From NCBI GenBank assembly GCA_017617525.1, contig JAFZWA010000006.1, forward strand, positions 62,001-126,000: DNA of 64,000 bases. The letters are read 5' to 3'. Shown here one piece after another: positions 51,761 to 60,448 of this stretch. Every line of letters starts with the position of its first letter. Position 1 is the stretch's first letter. The translations under genes and the position numbers were made by a program. The DNA is from Clostridiales bacterium. GTDB lineage: Bacteria > Bacillota > Clostridia > Saccharofermentanales > Saccharofermentanaceae. The notes beneath the pieces are model-generated. The model saw nothing but the letters and a program-made list of their open reading frames with translations. It had not been told where the DNA came from and did not search any database.

Positions 51761-52306
51761 TTATGCTTCCCTCCACGGTTCTTTTCCCTCATGCAGAATA
51801 TCGATCTGACAGCACTTCATGGTAAGAAGCGCCGCGTCGTGCGAAGCCGGTGAAACGCCGGCACAGCAGGCAGAATCGACGATAATATCTCTTTCCGGAA
51901 ACATGTTTTTGATCGCAAGGGCATTTGAAACAACACAGATATCCGTGCAAAGACCGATGACTTCGATCGGGTCTGTATCATCCTTTAAAAACTTTTTCCA
52001 GCCTGTATATCCAAAGGAAGGCTTTTCAATGACAAGCGCGTCTTCCGGAGCTGCTTTTCTTATCTTTTCGGAAATCAGCCAGCCGTCGGATCCTTTGATA
52101 CAATGCGGAACCGGCAGATATTTCCCTTCCCTGGTATTCATATAGTTCTTCTTATGAGTGTCCTGCGTAAAGATCACGCGGTCACCCTTCTTAACATAGG
52201 ATTTGATCTTCTTTACAACGTTTGAAACGATCTTGGTGGCTTCCTTGGATCCCAGTGCGCCATCGATAAAATCAGTCTGCATGTCAACAACGATCAGTGT
52301 TTTCAT
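51761..52306 (-). CDS. pncA: nicotinamidase, cysteine hydrolase family
   Basis: The 181-residue enzyme deamidates nicotinamide to nicotinate. Catalytic residues visible are Asp in VVDMQTDFIDG, Lys in VIEKPSFGYT and nucleophile Cys in GLCTDICVVSNA; the metal-site region is FTQDTHKKNYM. Its product feeds the pncB enzyme directly downstream. The start at 52306 follows AGGAGGG; an upstream extension is not supported. Confidence 0.94.
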   Translation of the reverse strand: MKTLIVVDMQTDFIDGALGSKEATKIVSNVVKKIKSYVKKGDRVIFTQDTHKKNYMNTREGKYLPVPHCIKGSDGWLISEKIRKAAPEDALVIEKPSFGYTGWKKFLKDDTDPIEVIGLCTDICVVSNALAIKNMFPERDIIVDSACCAGVSPASHDAALLTMKCCQIDILHEGKEPWREA

Positions 52307-52337
52307 AAGATACCCTCCTGTAAGATAACTTAAGGTC

Positions 52338-52366
52338 ATTATAAATCAATATAAAGAAAAAAAGAA
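52338..52366 (-). promoter_or_regulatory. possible promoter of pncA-pncB
   Basis: TATAAT (52338-52343), 17-bp spacer, weak -35 TTCTTT (52361-52366) that overlaps the tRNA-Arg terminator. Confidence 0.4.
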
Positions 52367-52391
52367 AGACTCCTCAAAAGGGAGTCTTTCT
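52363..52391 (-). terminator. intrinsic terminator of tRNA-Arg and the secA operon
   Basis: An 11-bp stem (arms 52363-52373 and 52381-52391, outer pairs A-T) with a short loop, followed on the minus strand by a long U-rich run. It overlaps the last base of the tRNA CCA. Confidence 0.82.
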
Positions 52392-52467
52392 GGCGTCCAC
52401 GAGGGGATTCGAACCTCCGGCCTACCGCTTAGGAGGCGGTCGCTCTATCCTGCTGAGCTACGTGGAC
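52391..52467 (-). tRNA. tRNA-Arg (anticodon CCT)
   Basis: 77 nt with encoded CCA; acceptor GTCCACG pairs with CGTGGAC, discriminator G. Stem ACCGC/GCGGT with loop CTCCTAA gives CCU, reading AGG. It starts 34 nt after the deaminase stop with no terminator or convincing promoter between, so it is probably cut from the end of the operon transcript. Confidence 0.95.
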
Positions 52468-52501
52468 ATATGAAATCAGCAATAAACTGTTTTCATCAGG
52501 A

Positions 52502-53818
52502 TCATTTCAGACGTTCCATCGTCTTTTTCGTTTCGGCTTTGACCTTTTCCATATCGATCGTCTTCAGTTCATGCTTATAAAGAACGAACTGGCCATCGAT
52601 CATGACGGATTCAACACACTTAGGACCGCAAGAATAAACAAGCGCGGACAGCGGATTTCCGAGAGGCCACATCTGCGGGCAGTCATAGTCAATGATCTGA
52701 AGATCTGCACGCATGCCTTGCTCTATAATACCACAATCCTCAAAACCGCATGCCAGATAACCGTTTCTGGTCGACATCGTGAAAACGTCTTCTGCCGTAA
52801 GGACTGTCGGATCAAGAGTCGTACCTTTTGCCATAAAGGACGCAAGGCGCATCTCCATGAACATATCCTGATTGTTGTTACTTGCGGCTCCATCTGAACC
52901 GATGCAAAGACGTACACCGTCCTTCTGCATATTGACCATATCCGCAAAACCGGACGCGAGCTTCATATTGCTCGAAGGATTATGCGCGACCCAGACTTTT
53001 CGATCCGCAAGGATCTTTCTGTCTTCAGGAGTTAAATGAACACAGTGAGCCGCGACGGTCTTATCATTTAAAAGGCCTGCCCAGTCAAGCTTTTGAACCG
53101 GAGAACATCCGTAGCTCTTCTGGCAATTATCATTTTCTGTGATCGTCTCGGAAATATGCACACTGACCGGAAGATCATATTCTTTTGCAAGTTCTGCCAA
53201 AGGCTTATAGAAGTCTTCAGGGTAAAGATAGATCGAATGAACCAGAAGACTATGTGTGATCAGTCCTTTTCCCTCATTGGCGATAAAGGAATTAAGTTCA
53301 TCAACACTCGTACGGTCAACGGACCACTTCCCGTCAACACATTTCTTGCCCATGGAAGTCTGTTGTACACGAAAACCCGTTTCTACCGCACCTTTCGCGA
53401 TAAGAAGCGCGCCATCGTACATATTGGCGACACAGCCCGTTCCACCTTCGATCATCTCGGCAAGTGTAAGAAGATTACCATAATAGAAATCATCCGCAAT
53501 CATTCTGTCTTCACGAGGAATGATCTGACCGAAAAGCCAGTCCTGAAGCGATCTGTCATCCGCGATGTTTCGAAAGATCGACATCGGAGTATGACCATGC
53601 GCGTTCGCAAACGTCGGACAAAGGATCTTGTTTTTACCGTCATACTGAAAGACTTCAGATGCATCCTTCAGGGCTTCAGAAGCCTCGTCTTTCGATGTTC
53701 CGACATAGACGATCTTATTTCCGGTAACAGAGCAATAAGCATGCTCGACGATCGAAACAGGAGCTCCATCATGGGGTGTAACGATCGTAATATCAGAGAA
53801 CAGAATTGATTTATTCAT
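52502..53818 (-). CDS. amidohydrolase, 5-methylthioadenosine/S-adenosylhomocysteine deaminase-like
   Basis: The 438-residue TIM-barrel deaminase has metal ligands in ANAHGHTPMS, VHISET, AHCVHLTPED and IGSDGAASNNNQD. Family members (MtaD, DadD) deaminate SAH, methylthioadenosine, 5'-deoxyadenosine and adenosine to the inosine forms. Next to ahcY (2-nt gap) and a purine nucleoside phosphorylase it should work in recycling of used SAM. Which substrate dominates cannot be read from sequence. It is the last protein gene before tRNA-Arg. Confidence 0.88.
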   Translation of the reverse strand: MNKSILFSDITIVTPHDGAPVSIVEHAYCSVTGNKIVYVGTSKDEASEALKDASEVFQYDGKNKILCPTFANAHGHTPMSIFRNIADDRSLQDWLFGQIIPREDRMIADDFYYGNLLTLAEMIEGGTGCVANMYDGALLIAKGAVETGFRVQQTSMGKKCVDGKWSVDRTSVDELNSFIANEGKGLITHSLLVHSIYLYPEDFYKPLAELAKEYDLPVSVHISETITENDNCQKSYGCSPVQKLDWAGLLNDKTVAAHCVHLTPEDRKILADRKVWVAHNPSSNMKLASGFADMVNMQKDGVRLCIGSDGAASNNNQDMFMEMRLASFMAKGTTLDPTVLTAEDVFTMSTRNGYLACGFEDCGIIEQGMRADLQIIDYDCPQMWPLGNPLSALVYSCGPKCVESVMIDGQFVLYKHELKTIDMEKVKAETKKTMERLK

Positions 53819-53819
53819 T

Positions 53820-55085
53820 TCACTCCTCCAAATCCCAGGAATGGATGTATCGATCCTGCTCAGGAGTAAGCTTATCGATCGAATACCCTTTTGACTGAAG
53901 CAGGAATTCGCCTACACGGTCATCAATGACTGTCGGTGTGTCATACACCTTCTTTTCCAGTTCTTTTCCGTGTTCGGCAATATATCTGGCGCTCTGAGCC
54001 TGAAGCGCAAAGCTCATATCCATGATCTCAACAGGATGTCCGTCACCGCTGGCGAGGTTAACAAGACGTCCTTCAGCAAGGATGCAGATCGTTCTGCCGT
54101 CTTCCATAACGAAGCCTTCGATATTCTTACGAAGTTCCTTGCGCTCTTTCGCCATCTCCGCAAGCTGGACCAGATTGATCTCAACATCGAAATGGCCGGC
54201 ATTACAGCAGATCGCGCCGTCTTTCATCTTCTCGAAATGCTGCTTGGTAATTACGTCCTTACAGCCGGTTACGGTTACGAATACATCGCCAAGAGGAGCA
54301 GCTTCATCCATCGTCATGACGTCATAGCCTTCCATGATCGCTTCGCACGCCTTAACCGGATCGATCTCAGTCACGATAACACGAGCGCCCATGCCCTTCG
54401 CGCGAAGTGCGACACCCTTACCACACATACCAAAGCCTGCAACTACTACATACTTACCTGCAACGATAAGATTCGTTGTTGCCATGATCGCTGTCCAAAC
54501 GGATTGACCCGTACCGAAACGGTTATCAAACAGATGCTTACAACGAGCATCATTTACGGCAATTACAGGATAAGCGAGCTTTCCTTCTTCTTCCAGGATC
54601 TTAAGTCTGTGAACGCCCGTAGTCGTTTCTTCACAGGCACCAAGCATACCGGAAACAAGGTTCTTATGAGTGGAATGCAAAAGCATCGCAAGGTCTCCGC
54701 CGTCATCGATCACGATGTCCGGTCCGAAAGCAAGTGTCATTTCCAGGTGTCTTCTATAAGTATCCGGATCTGCTCCGTGGATGCAGTAAACCTTCATGCC
54801 ACGCTCAACAAGAGCCGCAGCGACATCGTCTTGAGTGGAAAGCGGATTACAGCCGGTAAGAGCTACATCAGCGCCGCCCTCACGAAGCACCAGAGCCAGA
54901 TTCGCCGTCTTTGCCTCAACATGGACACTTACGGAGATCTTCAAACCCTCAAAAGGTCTGGTTTCCTTCAGTTCTTTTTCAATGATCCGAAGAACAGGCA
55001 TGTTCCTGTAAGCCCAGTCGATCTTGTGGTGTCCTTCCGGAGCCAGTTTGATGTCCTTGATTTCATAAAGAGGTAAATCACTCAT
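53820..55085 (-). CDS. ahcY: adenosylhomocysteinase (S-adenosyl/S-inosyl-homocysteine hydrolase)
   Basis: The 421-residue NAD enzyme splits SAH into homocysteine and adenosine. Visible are VHVEAKTANLALVL, the TGCNPLSTQDDVAAAL substrate loop, the catalytic Lys/Asp region AVNDARCKHLFDNRFGTGQS, the NAD loop VVAGFGMCGKGVA and CCNAGHFDVEI. It is the shorter type without the C-terminal eukaryotic insert, seen in archaea and Thermotoga. Because a deaminase gene follows, the true substrate could be S-inosylhomocysteine, as described for Methanocaldococcus; this is inference. Confidence 0.94.
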   Translation of the reverse strand: MSDLPLYEIKDIKLAPEGHHKIDWAYRNMPVLRIIEKELKETRPFEGLKISVSVHVEAKTANLALVLREGGADVALTGCNPLSTQDDVAAALVERGMKVYCIHGADPDTYRRHLEMTLAFGPDIVIDDGGDLAMLLHSTHKNLVSGMLGACEETTTGVHRLKILEEEGKLAYPVIAVNDARCKHLFDNRFGTGQSVWTAIMATTNLIVAGKYVVVAGFGMCGKGVALRAKGMGARVIVTEIDPVKACEAIMEGYDVMTMDEAAPLGDVFVTVTGCKDVITKQHFEKMKDGAICCNAGHFDVEINLVQLAEMAKERKELRKNIEGFVMEDGRTICILAEGRLVNLASGDGHPVEIMDMSFALQAQSARYIAEHGKELEKKVYDTPTVIDDRVGEFLLQSKGYSIDKLTPEQDRYIHSWDLEE

Positions 55086-55096
55086 AGACGTTCTCC

Positions 55097-55924
55097 TTAA
55101 AGTTTCGAGAAGAATTTCTCCATTAACGCGATACTGTTTTTCGATGATTTATTCGCATTCTCCATTACTTCAGAATGGGAAAGCGGCTGACCGGAGATAC
55201 CGGCCGCAAAATTGGTAATACATGAGACTGCCAGAACTTTCATTCCACTGTGACTTGCCGCGATAGCCTCAGCTACCGTAGACATTCCGACAGCATCCGC
55301 GCCCAAAACCTTAAGGGCTCTGATCTCGGCCGGAGTCTCATACTGAGGTCCGCGTGTATACGCATAAACACCTTTGTGAAGCGGAATGCCGAGTTCTTCG
55401 GCAGATTCGATCATCTTCTCGGAAAGCACCTTATCGTACACTCTGGTCTGATCCGGGAAACGAGGTCCGAACTCATCAAGATTCGGGCCACGAAGCGGAG
55501 AATCACAGAAAAGTCCGATATGATCGGTGATCAGCATCAGCTCACTCGGATTCATAGCTGTATTGATCCCACCGGCAGCATTGGTCATTACCAAAGTGGA
55601 AACACCAAGCTTCGCCATTACTCGAACATAAAAGGTTGCTTCCTGTGTCGAATATCCTTCGTAATAATGGAAACGGCCCTTCATGATAAATGTCAGAACG
55701 CCTGAAAGCTTAGCAACGAGTAACTTTCCGTCATGTCCGGCAACAGTAGTCTTTGGAAAATGCGGGACATCCTCATACGGAATCTCAGTGATCGTTTCAA
55801 CACGATCCGTTAGCGGTCCCAGTCCTGAACCCAGGACAAGGCAAACATCCGGTATCTCCGTCACTTTCGAACGGATATACTCGGATGCCTCCAAAACATC
55901 AGAATAATAATCTGACTTAGTCAT
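55097..55924 (-). CDS. purine nucleoside phosphorylase (trimeric PNP-I type)
   Basis: The 275-residue enzyme splits inosine or guanosine with phosphate. Marks: CLVLGSGLGPLTD (phosphate Ser), GRFHYYEGYS, TNAAGGINTAMNPSELM, GVYAYTRGPQYETPAEIR with the purine-site Glu, and GMSTVAEAIAASHSGM. The length fits trimeric PNP (about 270-290). The ATG at 55924 has AAAGGA in front and overlaps the secA end by 8 nt. It should take the inosine made from SAM by-products by the downstream enzymes and recover hypoxanthine. Confidence 0.92.
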   Translation of the reverse strand: MTKSDYYSDVLEASEYIRSKVTEIPDVCLVLGSGLGPLTDRVETITEIPYEDVPHFPKTTVAGHDGKLLVAKLSGVLTFIMKGRFHYYEGYSTQEATFYVRVMAKLGVSTLVMTNAAGGINTAMNPSELMLITDHIGLFCDSPLRGPNLDEFGPRFPDQTRVYDKVLSEKMIESAEELGIPLHKGVYAYTRGPQYETPAEIRALKVLGADAVGMSTVAEAIAASHSGMKVLAVSCITNFAAGISGQPLSHSEVMENANKSSKNSIALMEKFFSKL

Positions 55925-58739
55925 TGGAATCCTTTCCACAGCAATTCTTATACTTCTTGCCGCTTCCGCACGGGCACGGATCATTACGGCCTACCTTCTT
56001 AGCGTCACGCTTAGCCGGCTGATTCTGGGAAATACCAGCCTGCTGGTTTGCCTTAGCGTCTTCACCGGACTGTGCGCGCTTAGCGACAGAATCCAACTGA
56101 GCGTTGCCGTGACCTTCCTGAAGTTTCTTTACGGAATTCTTTCTTTCGATGCGCTGGCCTGCCTCGATGTTTGCCTTCATGATCAGGCGAACAGTATCGT
56201 TCTGAATGAGCATGTTCATTTCATCAAACATCTCGGAACCTTCAATACGATATTCGACTACCGGGTCCTTCTGACCGACAGATCTCATACCGATCGCGTT
56301 TCTCAGCTGATCCATAGCGTCGATGTGATCCATCCACTTCTGGTCAACATTGAAAAGAAGGATCTGACGCTCAGCCTCACGGAAGATCTCCGGAGTGATC
56401 TCTTCATCACGCTTCTCAAGCTTTTCAAGGCTCTGCTCAACGAGCTTGGAAGAGATCTCATCTGCATCAGCAGATTCTTTAGCAGAAATCTTCTTATCAA
56501 GATCTTCAAGAACCGGAACCGCGCCAAAGACATCGGAAATACCGGCCTTAAGACCTACGCACTCTTCAGATCCGATATCACCGTCAAGAGCAACACGATC
56601 TACGACACGCTCCGCAACAGCTTCTACCATCTTCTTGATGGTCTCGTGGATATCCACACCATCAAGAACCTTGCGGCGCTGTTCATAGATGAGGTTTCTC
56701 TGAACATTCATAACATCGTCGTACTCAAGTACGTGACGTCTCATGCTGAAGTTCTGACCTTCAACCTTCTTCTGAGCACTTTCGATCTGTCTGCTGAGGA
56801 TACCGGACTGGATCTCAACTGTTTCGTCTACACCGAGAGTCTCGAATGCGGCATTCGCACGCTCACCACCAAAGAGACGCATGAGATCGTCATCAAGTGC
56901 CAGGAAGAACTTCGTACGTCCCGGGTCACCCTGACGACCGGCACGACCACGCAGCTGGTTGTCAATACGACGGGATTCGTGACGCTCAGTACCGATAATG
57001 AAAAGACCGCCGGCTTCTCTAACCTTTTCGGTTTCATCCTTGATCTTCTCTTTGAATTCTTTCTCAAGAGTGGAGAAACGCTCACGAGCTTCGATGATAA
57101 CTTCATCATCAGTTTCGTTATATGCCGTAGACGCATCGATCAGTTCCTCGGAATAACCGAGTTTACGCATTTCCTGCTTTGCCATGAACTCAGGGTTACC
57201 ACCGAGCAGAATATCGGTACCACGACCAGCCATGTTAGTAGCGATCGTAACCGCGCCATAACGGCCGGCCTGAGCAACGATCTCAGCCTCACGAAGGTGG
57301 TTCTTAGCGTTCAATACATCGTGCTTGATTCCCGCACGGGTAAAGATCTTGGAAAGGAACTCAGACTTACTTACTTCAACAGTACCGACGAGTACCGGTT
57401 GTCCCTTTTCATGAGCTTCCTTGACCTGCCGGAGAACCGCGGCATACTTACCGCTCTGGTTCTTGTAAACTGCGTCATGCTCATCGATACGAGCGATCGG
57501 CTTATTAGTCGGGATCTGAATAACGTCGAGGCTGTAGATCTGACGGAACTCGGATTCCTCTGTGAAAGCCGTACCTGTCATACCGGAGAGTTTTTCATAC
57601 ATACGGAAGTAATTCTGGAAAGTAATGGTAGCAAGTGTCTTGGACTCTCTTTCTACCTTAACGCCTTCCTTCGCTTCGATCGCCTGGTGGAGACCGTCAC
57701 TGAAACGACGACCGTACATCAGACGGCCGGTAAAGTCGTCAACAATGATAACCTCTCCGTTGGTAACAACGTATTTCTGGTCACGTTCCATCGTGCCGTT
57801 TGCTTTAAGGGCGTTGTTGATGTAGTGCTGCAGATCGAAGTTCTCCGGATCGGAAAGATTCTCGACACCGAAGTGCTTCTCGGCCTTAGCGATACCGTTT
57901 GCTGTAAGAACAGCCGTCTTTGCCTTTTCATCTACTACGTAATCGCAGTCCCCGCTGACATCATCGATGTCGACCTTTTCATCGGTCTCAACAACGACGA
58001 ACTTCTTAAGAGTCTTAACGAAGCGGTCAGCCTTCGTGTACATATCAGAGGATTCTCCGCCCATACCGGAAATGATAAGAGGAGTTCTCGCTTCATCGAT
58101 CAGGATACTGTCGACCTCGTCGACGATCGCGTAAACGAGTTCACGCTGAACCATCTTTTCTTTTCGGTCGACCATGTTATCACGCAGATAGTCGAATCCG
58201 AATTCATTGTTTGTACCGTATGTGATGTCGGAATTATAAGCTTTTCTTCTTTCTTCATTGTCCAGGTCATGAACGATAAGACCAACGGACAAGCCGAGAT
58301 AACGATAAACCTTACCCATCCACTCACTGTCTCTTCGAGCGAGGTAATCGTTAACTGTTACTACGTGAACACCGCGGCCTGTAAGAGCGTTGAGATAAAC
58401 AGGAAGTGTAGCAACGAGTGTTTTACCTTCACCTGTCTTCATCTCGGCGATACGGCCCTGGTGAAGAATGATACCACCGATGAGCTGGACTTTATAAGGA
58501 CGAAGTCCCAATACTCTCCATGCAGCTTCTCTGATCGTTGCGAATGCGTCCGGGAGAATATCATCCAGTGTCTCTCCATCCGCAAGACGTTTTTTGAGGA
58601 CATCTGTCATGCCCTTAAGTTCACTTTCCGACATATTCTTGAATTTGTCGGAGCGACTCTCGATAGCCTCCACGATCGGCATGATGTGTTTGATCTCGTG
58701 ATCGCTGTGCGTACCGAAAATCTTACTAATAATGCTCAT
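55917..58739 (-). CDS. secA: preprotein translocase ATPase SecA
   Basis: The 940-residue motor drives proteins through SecYEG. Walker A MKTGEGKT is at about residues 100-107; VNDYLARRD, DEVDSILIDEARTPLIISG, TVEVSKSEFLSKIF, TNMAGRGTDI and the QLRGRAGRQGDPG motif follow in order. The C-terminal SEC-C zinc site DPCPCGSGKKYKNCC is at about 920-934. Length is somewhat over B. subtilis SecA (841). It overlaps the yerC-like gene by ATGA. The long antisense frame is a shadow. Confidence 0.97.
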   Translation of the reverse strand: MSIISKIFGTHSDHEIKHIMPIVEAIESRSDKFKNMSESELKGMTDVLKKRLADGETLDDILPDAFATIREAAWRVLGLRPYKVQLIGGIILHQGRIAEMKTGEGKTLVATLPVYLNALTGRGVHVVTVNDYLARRDSEWMGKVYRYLGLSVGLIVHDLDNEERRKAYNSDITYGTNNEFGFDYLRDNMVDRKEKMVQRELVYAIVDEVDSILIDEARTPLIISGMGGESSDMYTKADRFVKTLKKFVVVETDEKVDIDDVSGDCDYVVDEKAKTAVLTANGIAKAEKHFGVENLSDPENFDLQHYINNALKANGTMERDQKYVVTNGEVIIVDDFTGRLMYGRRFSDGLHQAIEAKEGVKVERESKTLATITFQNYFRMYEKLSGMTGTAFTEESEFRQIYSLDVIQIPTNKPIARIDEHDAVYKNQSGKYAAVLRQVKEAHEKGQPVLVGTVEVSKSEFLSKIFTRAGIKHDVLNAKNHLREAEIVAQAGRYGAVTIATNMAGRGTDILLGGNPEFMAKQEMRKLGYSEELIDASTAYNETDDEVIIEARERFSTLEKEFKEKIKDETEKVREAGGLFIIGTERHESRRIDNQLRGRAGRQGDPGRTKFFLALDDDLMRLFGGERANAAFETLGVDETVEIQSGILSRQIESAQKKVEGQNFSMRRHVLEYDDVMNVQRNLIYEQRRKVLDGVDIHETIKKMVEAVAERVVDRVALDGDIGSEECVGLKAGISDVFGAVPVLEDLDKKISAKESADADEISSKLVEQSLEKLEKRDEEITPEIFREAERQILLFNVDQKWMDHIDAMDQLRNAIGMRSVGQKDPVVEYRIEGSEMFDEMNMLIQNDTVRLIMKANIEAGQRIERKNSVKKLQEGHGNAQLDSVAKRAQSGEDAKANQQAGISQNQPAKRDAKKVGRNDPCPCGSGKKYKNCCGKDSND

Positions 58740-59074
58740 TTCTTCCCTTTTCCTTCCATTTTTCCTTTTTCAGACTTTTCAGCCTGTATATTCATTCTGT
58801 CAAGCACTGTCCTATAGCCATCTGCGCCATAATCGAGACAACGTTTGACACGACTGATCGTAGCAGTACTGACGCCTGTCTTTTCAAAGATCTCAGTATA
58901 TGTGTACCCTTTATCAAGAAGGATAGCAACCTGAAATCTTGAAGCAAGCGACTTGATCTCGGAGATCGTGCAAAGGTCTTCAAACAGAGAATAGCATTCA
59001 TCTGTTGTTTCCAACGTCAGGATCGCCCTGAAGAGGTCATCCATATGTTCATCTTTTAACTTGCCATTCACCAT
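58736..59074 (-). CDS. TrpR/YerC-YecD family DNA-binding protein
   Basis: The 112-residue protein has the TrpR-like helix-turn-helix: LFEDLCTISEIKSLASRFQVAILLDKGYTYTEIFEKTGVSTATISRVKRCLDYGADGY, quoted here only as positions about 24-82 with key stretch GVSTATISRVKRCL. YerC-type proteins are small regulators of uncertain target. Its position just before secA (ATGA overlap) suggests it could regulate its own operon. GGAGTG lies before the ATG at 59074, 4 nt after the previous stop. Confidence 0.9.
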   Translation of the reverse strand: MVNGKLKDEHMDDLFRAILTLETTDECYSLFEDLCTISEIKSLASRFQVAILLDKGYTYTEIFEKTGVSTATISRVKRCLDYGADGYRTVLDRMNIQAEKSEKGKMEGKGKK

Positions 59075-59078
59075 TGTT

Positions 59079-59312
59079 TCACTCCGCAAGACCGATCAGA
59101 TAGTCAACAAAGCGGTCAAATGTACCATTCAAAGCAAAGAACACACATATCGTGAACAAAAGAATAACGACTATGGCAATCAGAATGCGCTTAGTCATTA
59201 ACTCTTTTCTTGCCTTACGAAGAACATCACCGATCGATGCTTCTTCATTGGAACCGATGGATGCCTGTCTTGTAGAACCGACTTCTCTAACCTGTTCACC
59301 GCTCTGTTTCAA
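59079..59312 (-). CDS. small single-pass membrane protein upstream of yerC-secA
   Basis: The 77-residue protein has a polar Ser/Glu-rich head (1-35), a basic stretch LRKARKELMTKR and one transmembrane helix (about 43-62, ILIAIVVILLFTICVFFAL), with a short tail FDRFVDYLIGLAE. The start is TTG at 59312 with a perfect GGAGG 7 nt upstream. Shape and tail faintly recall SecE, but the SecE WPSRKE motif is absent, so no function is assigned. It is first gene of the operon that continues into secA. Confidence 0.72.
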   Translation of the reverse strand: MKQSGEQVREVGSTRQASIGSNEEASIGDVLRKARKELMTKRILIAIVVILLFTICVFFALNGTFDRFVDYLIGLAE

Positions 59313-59358
59313 TCAAAATCCTCCGAAAACACAGTTACTCAAATTATCAGCAACTAAT

Positions 59359-59387
59359 ACTATACCGCAAGGTTCCAGATGTGACAA
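59359..59387 (-). promoter_or_regulatory. sigma-A promoter of the secA operon
   Basis: TTGTCA (59382-59387), 17-bp spacer, TATAGT (59359-59364), leader of about 40 nt. Confidence 0.67.
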
Positions 59388-59419
59388 CAACTTTTTAATA
59401 TATATAATATATAAAACGC

Positions 59420-60448
59420 TTAGATTTCAGTGTCTTTTTCCTCATAGCGGTGTGATACCTCATATTTCTCTATGCAAAGTATTACGTTTCGTTGTTCCGC
59501 GTATGAATGAAGATCCGAAATATACCCGTAGACCTCGTCTGAACAGTTCTGCGGCACAACTATGATCAGTGTCTTTTTCGTATTTTCATTCACTTCAACC
59601 GTGACACCTGAAAAATCGGAGCCGTCAAAGTTTGAAAGATCCCTGATGTACTTTTTGACTTTATCGTTCACTTCGATTCTTGAAGAATAAAAAGGAGATG
59701 TCGCGTCCAGGCTCTTGATCGACGTTACCTCATTTCCTTCGCAACAACTGATCACCGGATAGTTATAAGGAAGATTCCCTCCGAATTTCGCTCTGATCTC
59801 GATCCCGCGATCGAAATTTTCCAGATCCCATATTGTCTGTTCATTCTCTTCTTTCTCATCCGAATCGGTACGAAGCGGGATCATATCCGCGTAAAGTGCC
59901 AAAGAAGAACAGTAAGATCTATTCAATGTAAATCCTCCTGCTTCAATGTCATAATAGACCTTCAGATAGACACTTCTCTCCTCAGTCTCAACGTCAATGT
60001 ATACAGAAACGTTATTTACCAGATCGCCATAGACCCATCCATTTCCCGTAAGTTTTTCGAATTCATTCAAGATCCGGTCACGCACATATCTTCCGAGAAG
60101 ACCGGTACTCAGCACATCCTCGATATCGACGCCTGTTGTTCCTGATACACCGCCAAGAAAGCCCAAAGCTTCATCCAGACCGGATGTGTCGATCGAAGTC
60201 TCTTCAGATATACCGAATTCAGAGATTATTTCGTCAGCGGTCGAAATTCCGTTGGCAACTAAAGGAATCGCAACATTGAGTTCAGATACCACATTCTCCG
60301 TCGCTCTTTGCATGTAAAGGTCCGCATTTACAACAGTCATGGAGCTTAGTACCGAGAAAAGAAGTACTAGGAACATTGGAAATGCTATAGTCGCCTCTAA
60401 GACAATCGATCCAAGTCTTAAGGCTCTTCTTTTATTCCGGATTCTCAT
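59420..60448 (-). CDS. TadE-like membrane-anchored protein
   Basis: The 342-residue protein starts with a short basic stretch, then GSIVLEATIAFPMFLVLLFSVL (about residues 13-34), the TadE/pseudopilin-like pattern of a Glu following a Gly-Ser stretch and then a hydrophobic helix. The rest is an outer domain of about 300 residues, Ser/Asp-rich, with no clear fold. TadE-type minor pilins belong to Flp/Tad pilus systems, but no TadA ATPase or TadB/C is present here. The start at 60448 has GGAGG 10 nt upstream. It overlaps the DUF5702-like gene by 17 nt. Confidence 0.72.
   Translation of the reverse strand: MRIRNKRRALRLGSIVLEATIAFPMFLVLLFSVLSSMTVVNADLYMQRATENVVSELNVAIPLVANGISTADEIISEFGISEETSIDTSGLDEALGFLGGVSGTTGVDIEDVLSTGLLGRYVRDRILNEFEKLTGNGWVYGDLVNNVSVYIDVETEERSVYLKVYYDIEAGGFTLNRSYCSSLALYADMIPLRTDSDEKEENEQTIWDLENFDRGIEIRAKFGGNLPYNYPVISCCEGNEVTSIKSLDATSPFYSSRIEVNDKVKKYIRDLSNFDGSDFSGVTVEVNENTKKTLIIVVPQNCSDEVYGYISDLHSYAEQRNVILCIEKYEVSHRYEEKDTEI

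Noticed and set aside
56109-58817. 902-codon plus-strand frame across secA
   Set aside because: Codon-bias shadow of secA; no recognisable domain or start signal.
59388-59419. AT-rich palindrome after the TadE-like gene as a terminator
   Set aside because: Almost pure A/T with no GC-stable stem; could be chance in an AT-rich spacer.
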